Shown here: in pieces, positions 6,841 through 13,182 of the stretch
How positions within the stretch are numbered: the first letter of the stretch is position 1
Layout of the letters: each line of letters starts with the position of its first letter
Virus record (IMG/VR): IMGVR_UViG_3300031788_000123
Span: 1-21,643 of that record
Length of the DNA: 21,643 bases
Origin: a virus
Direction: 5' to 3' (one strand)
Position numbers and translations under genes: made by a program
The notes under the pieces: generated by a model
Databases searched by the model: none
The model's input: only the letters and a program-made list of their open reading frames with translations
Told to the model about the DNA's origin: nothing

Positions 6841-9141
6841 CTAACTCTTCGCGTTAGCCTCAAACCTGCTGAATTGATTTTCCATATGAACTTTCAGTAA
6901 GTTATCGGCAATACCAATGAGGCATTCCTTATGGGAAATCAAAAAAACATTTTTCGATCGCTCACGCCCCATCCGGTTCAAAACGCCAAACGTCAATTCG
7001 GCGCCATTGTCATCCATGCCAGCGTCAGCCAGTTCGTCAATGAACATCAGATTGACCGTCGTATTCAGTTTTTCCCAGACATCACGGAATGCCCATGATG
7101 TGGCAAGGGTCACCCGGTTCATTTCGCCACGGGATAACTGATTAAAATCAAGCCCGCGTCCAAGCCGTGTGATTTCCACCGACAAATCCGGCATGAACGT
7201 GACCTCGTGCGGGAGCATCAACGCTTCAAGATAATGATTGAGCCGCCGGTTAAGGTCCAGCAAATTGGTGTCAATAATCTTCTTCCGAATGAAGCTTTCC
7301 TTGCCGGACAGCAACTTGTGGATAAAATCCATGTGCTTAAGCTGGTCCTGAAGTTCGGTTAGAACGGTATAATCAATTTCAACGATGGCGCTCCGCAATG
7401 ACGCAATGTTGGCGTTCTGAGGATTTTCTTTCGCCATCTCATGCTCAAGGTCACGCATTGCCGTTTCCATGCTCTGACGCAAACGCCATACCTCTTCACG
7501 GACATTAAACCGGACAGTCGGCTTGGGACCGAGATTCTGAATGGATTTGATGATATCCCGTTCAACGGCTTCCCGCTCACTGATGGCAACGCCGAGCATG
7601 GCACGGTCATCGTCCAACTGGGCAATCGTCTGCTCCACTTCCGCCTGCCGCTTTGCCAGATGTTTCCGTGCCCTGGCAATCTCGCCCTCAATGGCGGCAG
7701 CCTTGGACCGCCATTCTTCCTGTCGAACGGCATACTGTGCCACCACCTGCCCGATTTCGGCACGTATCTGCACAGCTTTGTTGCGCCAGCCTTCCTGAGC
7801 GGTCTTGTGTTCAGCAGCCAGCCTGCCCGTCTCCGTCTCAATTTCCCCGGCTTCGGCCTGCAGTTTTTCGGCGATGGCAACGTCATGAACACTTGCCGCC
7901 TCAAGGTCAGCAACTTTCTCCGCCAGCTTTGCCACAACCTTGGCAAGGTGATCAGTGCCATTAAGTCCCTGTCCGCATGTCGAGCAGGTATGATCGGTTT
8001 TGGTCATCTCCGTTTGCAGGAATGCCATCTCGGCAGCTTTGGTTTTGGTGGAAGCCATTCTCTGTTCAGCTTCCTGACTTTTGCGTTTGGCGTCAGACAG
8101 CATCCGAGCCAGTTGGTTGTCAATGCTGGACACCGCCTGTTCATCAAACCGCCTTGCCTCAGCCTCCAGACGGGCTGCCTGATGGTCGGTGGCAGGGCTG
8201 CTGGCGTCCTTCAGATAGCGGGCTGCCTCGCCCTCCAGACGCCGTATTTGGTCATCTGACGAGCCAGCATCCATTTTAAGACGGGTTTGCTCTGACACAA
8301 TCTTGGCAAGCTCACGACGCAAAAGGTCGGTTTCCTTTCCCTCCCCTTCCGCCGCGCCAAGCAACTGTCTTTCCTGTTCGATCCAGGCATCAAGCGTGTC
8401 AAAGGCGGCAATTTCAGCAGCAAAATCAATACCGGACCATTCCGTTACCTGTGCTGTTATCCGACTGACAGCGATGTTATGGGCTATGAGCCACGCGTCA
8501 CGCTCCGCTGAAGCACGCTGGATGGCAACTTCGATGCGCCCGTTGGCTTCGGTGGTCGCCTTGAGGGAAGCGTCCTCGGCACGCGTTTGTTCCTTGATAT
8601 CTGAAATCATTTTCTTCAGCGCTTCGTCGCGCTGCGACAGCGTCATGATACCAAGCAATTCCTCAATCACTTCACGTTGCTGTGCCGGCTTCATTTTAAG
8701 GAACGGGTCAGTATAGGTACTGAGCGCGACGATATGCTGGAATAGCGTATGGCTCATACCGATGATGGCGTTAATCTCGGTTTGGGTATGGCGGTTTTCG
8801 CCCAGGGCGGCATCTGTGGGGACGCCGTTGGCATCAAAGACCAACATATGCAGCACGTTCGGCTTACGTCCACGTTCGATGCGGTAGCGCATGCCGTCGC
8901 GTTCCAGATCAACACCAACGAGCATGTTTTTCAGGTTGATATTGTTAATCAGGTTGTCGAGGTTGATATTGGTTAACGGCTCTCCATAAATCCCGTAGGA
9001 CAGCGCCTGTAGCATGGCGGTTTTGCCGTGTCCGTTGTTGCCAAGCACCAGCGTCAGAAAGTCGGCGTCCAGACGGATAGCCTGTGTGGCGTTGCCGACC
9101 GACCAAAAATTACGCATGTCGAGACCGAGAATTTTGGTCAT
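6841..9141 (-). CDS. 46: gp46-like recombination nuclease subunit (Rad50/SbcC ATPase)
   Basis: 766 aa. The N-terminus has a Walker A loop at 34-41 (GNNGHGKT), followed by a long coiled coil with a zinc-hook CSTC near residues 385-388. The C-terminal half carries the ABC signature (LSRGEMNRV, near 665) and Walker B (LMFIDELADAG, near 697). This is the layout of Rad50/SbcC/gp46 ATPases, which work with Mre11/gp47 to resect DNA ends. T4 gp46 is about 560 aa, so the coiled coil here is longer. The start codon overlaps the gp47 stop as ATGA, so translation is probably coupled, as expected for subunits of one complex. Several long open frames on the plus strand here are shadows. Confidence 0.92.
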   Translation of the reverse strand: MTKILGLDMRNFWSVGNATQAIRLDADFLTLVLGNNGHGKTAMLQALSYGIYGEPLTNINLDNLINNINLKNMLVGVDLERDGMRYRIERGRKPNVLHMLVFDANGVPTDAALGENRHTQTEINAIIGMSHTLFQHIVALSTYTDPFLKMKPAQQREVIEELLGIMTLSQRDEALKKMISDIKEQTRAEDASLKATTEANGRIEVAIQRASAERDAWLIAHNIAVSRITAQVTEWSGIDFAAEIAAFDTLDAWIEQERQLLGAAEGEGKETDLLRRELAKIVSEQTRLKMDAGSSDDQIRRLEGEAARYLKDASSPATDHQAARLEAEARRFDEQAVSSIDNQLARMLSDAKRKSQEAEQRMASTKTKAAEMAFLQTEMTKTDHTCSTCGQGLNGTDHLAKVVAKLAEKVADLEAASVHDVAIAEKLQAEAGEIETETGRLAAEHKTAQEGWRNKAVQIRAEIGQVVAQYAVRQEEWRSKAAAIEGEIARARKHLAKRQAEVEQTIAQLDDDRAMLGVAISEREAVERDIIKSIQNLGPKPTVRFNVREEVWRLRQSMETAMRDLEHEMAKENPQNANIASLRSAIVEIDYTVLTELQDQLKHMDFIHKLLSGKESFIRKKIIDTNLLDLNRRLNHYLEALMLPHEVTFMPDLSVEITRLGRGLDFNQLSRGEMNRVTLATSWAFRDVWEKLNTTVNLMFIDELADAGMDDNGAELTFGVLNRMGRERSKNVFLISHKECLIGIADNLLKVHMENQFSRFEANAKS

Positions 9142-10166
9142 ATCTCGGTCAACTGACGGTAAATAGCAACAAGTTTATCTGTCGAGAGCCCTGTGCCATC
9201 GATGGACATCAGCCCATCGATTACCATCTGGTCAACCGTATGGAAGACCACTGTTTCGTCATTGAATTCCTGGAGTTCCGCGCTGTCTTTTGGTTGTTTC
9301 ATCAGTTCCATCTTCCGCAGTCCGTATGTCTCAACCAGAGAATCACGGATTTCCTGAGCTTCCTCATAGATCAGGGGAAGGTCAATGGTGGTGCGGATGG
9401 TCATTTTCGGATGCATGATTCCTGGCGTGTCGATCAATTCAGAGAGTTTGGCTTCCTTGAACAGGGGCTGGTCCGGCCACGCCTCAAAAATCGGTTCTTT
9501 TCCCCAATCCAGGAGCATGATGCCGCGATCTTCATCATTCGAATCCGAAAAATTCATGGGCATAATTGCACCCATATAAATCACTTTGCCCTGTTTCTGG
9601 CGCTTGTGGTAATGCCCCGAAAATACGTATTCTGTATTGAGAAATTGATCGGGTTTCACCAGGGTTGGGCTATCGGGCATGATAATGCGGGCGTTCATCA
9701 GGAATCCCGGCATTTCCAGATGTCCAAACACATAACGGCTGTTGATGTTCTTGATACTTTTGTATTCATCGCCAACAAGCCATGGCAACAGGGTTACATT
9801 TCCTGTGGTAAGCGGGTCACGGATGAATTCGATATTGCTGAGATTGCGGCCAAATTCAATGCTGGCACCATCCCGCTTTTCTCTAAAGGGCAGGTCGTGA
9901 TTTCCGGAAAGCCAATAGGTTTTCTTGAAGGACGAATTCAGCAGTTCCATTCCGGCTAGGGAATGTGGAAGAACGGTCGTCCTTATATTATGCCGGCTAT
10001 CGTGCCAATCTCCCAGGAAAATGCAATTTTCCGCACCCCATGACAAAGCGCGGTCAACTGCCCATTGTAGGAAATCAGTGTTGTCCTGCAATGCGATGGG
10101 GCTTGCGCCATTTCGTCCAAAATGCGCGTCGGTAAATGCGACCGTTTTCCTGAACAAATTCTCCAT
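9138..10166 (-). CDS. 47: gp47-like recombination nuclease subunit (Mre11/SbcD)
   Basis: 342 aa, close to the T4 gp47 length of about 339. The metal-binding motifs of calcineurin-type phosphoesterases are present in order: D13-x-H15 (FTDAHFGRNG), GDWHDSRH with D53, GNHD at 88-91, GHLEMPG, and GHYHKR. It is the nuclease partner of gp46 in end resection and recombination-dependent replication. The gene overlaps gp46 by four bases and lies 65 nt downstream of the sigma factor gene on the same strand. Confidence 0.92.
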   Translation of the reverse strand: MENLFRKTVAFTDAHFGRNGASPIALQDNTDFLQWAVDRALSWGAENCIFLGDWHDSRHNIRTTVLPHSLAGMELLNSSFKKTYWLSGNHDLPFREKRDGASIEFGRNLSNIEFIRDPLTTGNVTLLPWLVGDEYKSIKNINSRYVFGHLEMPGFLMNARIIMPDSPTLVKPDQFLNTEYVFSGHYHKRQKQGKVIYMGAIMPMNFSDSNDEDRGIMLLDWGKEPIFEAWPDQPLFKEAKLSELIDTPGIMHPKMTIRTTIDLPLIYEEAQEIRDSLVETYGLRKMELMKQPKDSAELQEFNDETVVFHTVDQMVIDGLMSIDGTGLSTDKLVAIYRQLTEI

Positions 10167-10198
10167 TGACGCGCAGACTTTCTTTGATAGAGCGTATA

Positions 10199-10227
10199 AC
10201 GTTAGCGTTTTTCGGTGATGGCGTCAA
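10199..10227 (-). promoter_or_regulatory. Weak candidate sigma70-type promoter for gp47-gp46
   Basis: On the minus strand TTGACG (10227-10222) is followed after 17 bp by TAACGT (10204-10199). The -10 matches only about half of the consensus. The position in the 65-nt gap before gp47 is suitable, but readthrough from the sigma gene would explain expression equally well. Confidence 0.25.
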
Positions 10228-10231
10228 GTTC

Positions 10232-11782
10232 TTAGACCTTTGGTTTACGTCCCCGCTTTTTTGGCAACAAGACCGGCTCTACCTTCGGAAGCCCGTCATC
10301 GTCACCGCCGTCGAGTATCCGTTGCTCAAACATCTGTTCGAGTTCATGGTCGATCTGACGGGTAAAGGACGGCGCGGCGCCCGCCATAATAAGCAAATCA
10401 TCACGGATATCGCGGTTCCGGTGTTCAATGTTCAGCACTCTCCGAAAGCAATTTTTGATGATCTGAGTGTAAAACGCAAAAGGATTGTCTGACTTTGATT
10501 CATCAAACTGTAATCCGACTTTTGACAGTTGCAACAACGAAAAACTGCGCATTTCGTCCACATAGGTGTTGCCTGTCAGATAGATAGTTCCATTGCGCAT
10601 TGCCATGAACGACCCATATTCCGTTTTGGGACACCACACCTTGGCGTGATAATCAGTGGTTGGTTCATTTGGATGGTCAAAATCACCGTTCCGCTTGCCA
10701 CCGGCGAAATCAATTTTTTCAACCTTAATAGACTTTTCTTGTGCTGATAACCTGTTGATTTCAAAATAAGTATCGGTTTTTTTGATTGAAACCCGATAAC
10801 CGGCTATGGTGCAGAGCATCAGAACAGCATCAATATGTTCTTTATTTGAGTGTTTATATCGGTTAGTAAAAGTGAATATTGCCCCTATCAAAAGTTGCCT
10901 TTGATGTTGGGTTAAAGAAAGCACAACGGGAAAATCAATAAGTTCTGGAATCACCTTAATCTTATCATCAACGAAACCAGGACCGTTTTCCAGCGGTGCC
11001 CCGGTCAAAATTATTCTGTCTGTCGCCAACAGGTAATCAACTTCCTTGAGACCGCCGTCTGTGACGAACTTATGCCGTGGTGTAACCAGCGCATCCATTC
11101 CGGTGACACTGAGCTTGAACATCTTGCCTTTATAGTCATCGTCTCTGAAAATAGATTCAATCTTCGACCATTTTAGCTGCCCGTTATCGTATGACAGGAT
11201 AATATCTCTTTCTGTGATATCGTCAGTACCCAGCCAACCGCGTTGTGTAAGTGCTTTGGTTTCCCCATCCACGCAATAGGACCGCCAGTTACTGCGCCTG
11301 CTAAAGCGGTCAACCAACAGCATAAACATGCTTGCCAAACGGTTATTAATTGTGCCATGTTCGTCACAGAAGCGACCAGCTTCGAGTGTACCTATCCAAT
11401 GGGAGCGACCGACTTCAACGGCAATGCCATCGCGGATGACATAATGCTCAAATGGTGGAAATGACGTCCGAATGGTCGGAAAACCGCGTTTCAGGCGCTT
11501 GGCACAAGTTTCCAATGGAACATGCCGGTCGGTCATGAGTCTGAATATAAGGTCAGCGGGAGCAAACGTGTCTGGCAATTCCGTGGTATTGCCTCTTTTG
11601 GTCAGGGAGGACGTTTGCCTTTCAAAGGTTTGTTCGATAAATTCAGGCGTCAATTCGTCCAAAGACCGGATAATGGCGTCAAAACGGTGATAACTCTTGT
11701 CCGTGAATGAACTGTAGGTTATTTTGGAACGGTGTATTTCCTGAAGCAGGTCTTTATTCGAAATATATTTTATTCTATCCAT
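10232..11782 (-). CDS. 55: gp55-like late sigma factor interrupted by an intein
   Basis: 516 codons; removing the intein (residues 170-405) leaves a 280-aa sigma factor. The N-terminus (IKYISNKDLLQEIHRSK) resembles the T4 gp55 start. Around the splice junction, LASMFMLLVDRFSRRSNWRSY joins TYVDEMRSFSLLQLSKVGLQ, then FDESKSDNPFAFYTQIIKNC, which follows sigma region 2 as in T4 gp55 (185 aa from memory). It would direct RNA polymerase to TATAAATA-type late promoters. About 100 extra residues (roughly 25-140) lie between the conserved N-terminal motif and region 2. The C-terminus ends in a basic KKRGRKPKV tail instead of an obvious clamp-binding motif. AAGGAG lies 11 nt upstream of the ATG. The gene starts a minus-strand block leading into gp47, gp46 and ERF. 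Confidence 0.82.
   Translation of the reverse strand: MDRIKYISNKDLLQEIHRSKITYSSFTDKSYHRFDAIIRSLDELTPEFIEQTFERQTSSLTKRGNTTELPDTFAPADLIFRLMTDRHVPLETCAKRLKRGFPTIRTSFPPFEHYVIRDGIAVEVGRSHWIGTLEAGRFCDEHGTINNRLASMFMLLVDRFSRRSNWRSYCVDGETKALTQRGWLGTDDITERDIILSYDNGQLKWSKIESIFRDDDYKGKMFKLSVTGMDALVTPRHKFVTDGGLKEVDYLLATDRIILTGAPLENGPGFVDDKIKVIPELIDFPVVLSLTQHQRQLLIGAIFTFTNRYKHSNKEHIDAVLMLCTIAGYRVSIKKTDTYFEINRLSAQEKSIKVEKIDFAGGKRNGDFDHPNEPTTDYHAKVWCPKTEYGSFMAMRNGTIYLTGNTYVDEMRSFSLLQLSKVGLQFDESKSDNPFAFYTQIIKNCFRRVLNIEHRNRDIRDDLLIMAGAAPSFTRQIDHELEQMFEQRILDGGDDDGLPKVEPVLLPKKRGRKPKV
10568..11275 (-). other. Intein within gp55 (236 codons, C170 to N405)
   Basis: The first residue is C170 in the context RSY|CVDGETKALTQRGWLGTDDI, a typical N-terminal splicing block. 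TPRHKF near 234-239 matches block B with its conserved Thr and His. The C-terminal end has a block F-like VWCPKTEYGSFMAMRNGTIY, then LTGN|T with terminal Asn 405 and extein Thr 406. The penultimate residue is Gly, where many inteins have His; the NG-x-I-x-x-TGN form is one I associate with other phage inteins. Residues about 288-345 (SLTQHQRQLLIGAIF through IAGYRVSIKK) look like a shortened or decayed LAGLIDADG region. Splicing would rejoin the flanks as RSY-TYVDEM. Confidence 0.9.
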
Positions 11783-11808
11783 TTATTATTGGTCTCCTTA
11801 TTATCACA

Positions 11809-11814
11809 ATTATA
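11809..11814 (-). promoter_or_regulatory. Candidate -10 box for gp55 gene
   Basis: A perfect TATAAT on the minus strand, 26 nt upstream of the gp55 start codon and its AAGGAG. There is no good TTGACA at 16-18 bp, so it may need an activator, as T4 middle promoters do. This fits pre-late expression of a late sigma factor. Confidence 0.4.
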
Positions 11815-11827
11815 ACCAGTTTCTGCG

Positions 11828-11849
11828 GCAAAAGCGATCTCTCTTTTGC
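11828..11849. repeat. Inverted repeat between divergent promoters
   Basis: GCAAAAG at 11828-11834 and CTTTTGC at 11843-11849 form a perfect 7-bp inverted repeat with an 8-bp spacer. It lies just upstream of the candidate gp55 -10 box and about 35 bp from the plus-strand late box. It could be an operator half-site pair or part of a promoter activator site. There is no T-tract, so a terminator is unlikely. Confidence 0.4.
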
Positions 11850-11883
11850 TAATGTTGCAAATTAAAGCGGCAGATAATGCAGC

Positions 11884-11891
11884 CATAAATA
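11884..11891 (+). promoter_or_regulatory. Candidate T4-type late promoter box for the hub operon
   Basis: CATAAATA, seven of eight bases of TATAAATA, 52 nt upstream of the ATG at 11944. It heads the operon of four baseplate genes running to 19013. Confidence 0.6.
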
Positions 11892-11943
11892 CGGCAGTGG
11901 AGCAGGTTTGTTCCGTTTCAGAATAAACGACAGGGAAAACATC

Positions 11944-12873
11944 ATGGGGGTAATGGACTCAATTGATAACGCCACCTTTAATTATTCGGTTTCTCAGGGA
12001 GATTTGGCTGGCGCACAGGGGGCTTTGAACCAATCGAATTTAAGGAACGGGGCTGGTGCCGGTTTTCCTGCCAATAGCGCCGCCACGCCGGGACTGCAAC
12101 AACAAGCGGTAAACCAGCAAGTCTCTGCGCTGACCGGTGGTGTGGACAATGGCACCTGGGACCAAGGGGGTTCGGGAAGCGGCGGCGGTTCTTCTGGCGG
12201 TGGAGGTGGTTCGTCGTCAGGATCATCCGGAGGAACAACGGCTGGGTCTCCGGCGGCGGCGACAGCGACACCGGCAGACGTCAGTGATGCCCGTGTCCGG
12301 CTGGGCGCTCTCAGTCCAGGCTATTATACCGGCATTCTGGCACCATTACAAGCAACCGGGGGCGTATTGTTTCCTTATACGCCACAGATTTCGTTCCAGC
12401 AGGACGTTGATTACACTCAGGTTGGCATGGTTCATACGGACATGGATTATTATGCCTATCAGCGCACCCCCTCTGTCTCAATCACGGTACAGGGAAAATT
12501 CACTGTGCAGAATGCCATGCAGGGGGTTTATGCTCTGGCGGCGATTCATTTTTTCCGCGCAGCCTCAAAAATGTATTTCGGCGCGTCAGTGCCGAAGATG
12601 GCTGGTTTGCCACCCCCGGTCCTGGTTTTTAACGGTTATGGAACCTATATGTTCAACAAACTTACCTGCATTCTAAAGTCGCATTCCTTCAGTTTCTCCG
12701 AAACAATGGACACCGTTGCCGTTGCGGTCAATGGCAAAACGACCCGTCTTCCGGCGATGTTTGATATAACCTGCACATTAACGGTTCAGCAGACATTTGC
12801 TGCCATGCGCGACAAGTTCAATTTGGACACTTTCCGCAGTGGCGCCCTCATGGCAGGCGGAGGATGGATCTGA
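11944..12873 (+). CDS. Baseplate tail-tube initiator or cap protein (gp54/gp48-like)
   Basis: 309 aa from ATG 11944, which has AGGGA about 9 nt upstream; an in-frame TTG at 11908 is less likely. A Gly/Ser-rich linker (around residues 72-98) follows a polar N-terminus. The C-terminal two thirds carry the pattern GGVLFPYTPQISFQQ, then HTDMDYYAYQRTPSVSI, FTVQNAMQGVYALAAIHFFR and PPPVLVFNGYGTYMF. I associate these with the baseplate proteins of T4-like phages that cap the hub and nucleate the tail tube. Which T4 equivalent, gp54 or gp48, cannot be settled by eye. It is followed after 3 nt by gp53, so translation is probably coupled. Confidence 0.65.
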   Translation: MGVMDSIDNATFNYSVSQGDLAGAQGALNQSNLRNGAGAGFPANSAATPGLQQQAVNQQVSALTGGVDNGTWDQGGSGSGGGSSGGGGGSSSGSSGGTTAGSPAAATATPADVSDARVRLGALSPGYYTGILAPLQATGGVLFPYTPQISFQQDVDYTQVGMVHTDMDYYAYQRTPSVSITVQGKFTVQNAMQGVYALAAIHFFRAASKMYFGASVPKMAGLPPPVLVFNGYGTYMFNKLTCILKSHSFSFSETMDTVAVAVNGKTTRLPAMFDITCTLTVQQTFAAMRDKFNLDTFRSGALMAGGGWI

Positions 12874-12876
12874 ACC

Positions 12877-13182
12877 ATGCCAGTCATTGATTATCCAGGG
12901 ACATCCCCTTATTCGGCAACACCACAGACCAGTTGGTATCTTGAGCGGTTTGTTGTCAAGCCAGTTTCGCCTGATTCAGGTGACCAGCTTTTTGTTTTGT
13001 TGCCACGGCATAATTTCCGTCCTGATACGTTGAGCTACGACCTGTATTCGACCATGGCATACTGGTGGGTGTTTGCCATGCGCAATCCGCGTTTGCGCAA
13101 AGATCCAATTTGGTCATTCAAGGCTGGTTTGACAATTATTGTTCCTAGCGCGTCATACGTTCGCCAAGTGGCGGGTTCCTGA
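12877..13182 (+). CDS. 53: gp53-like baseplate wedge protein
   Basis: 101 aa. The segment HNFRPDTLSYDLYSTMAYWWVFAMRNPRLRKDP, here described by its key elements RPD, YDLY, WWVFA and RNP, is the hallmark of the gp53/LysM-like family. It ends in GLTIIVPSASYV, the hydrophobic strand typical of the LysM-like fold. The N-terminus (YPGTSPYSATPQTSWYL) also fits. T4 gp53 is about twice as long, so this is a compact version. In T4, gp53 joins wedge to hub and neighbouring wedges. The stop codon overlaps the hub ATG (TGATG), so translation is coupled. Confidence 0.75.
   Translation: MPVIDYPGTSPYSATPQTSWYLERFVVKPVSPDSGDQLFVLLPRHNFRPDTLSYDLYSTMAYWWVFAMRNPRLRKDPIWSFKAGLTIIVPSASYVRQVAGS

Noticed and set aside
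7441-8259. 272-codon plus-strand open frame
   Set aside because: It lies wholly antisense to the gp46 coiled coil, has no recognisable motif, and the minus-strand gene is certain.
10232-11782. gp55 region as two genes joined by a sequencing error or a gene fusion
   Set aside because: The frame is continuous, both ends of the insert carry intein splice motifs, and the flanks join into one sigma region 2.
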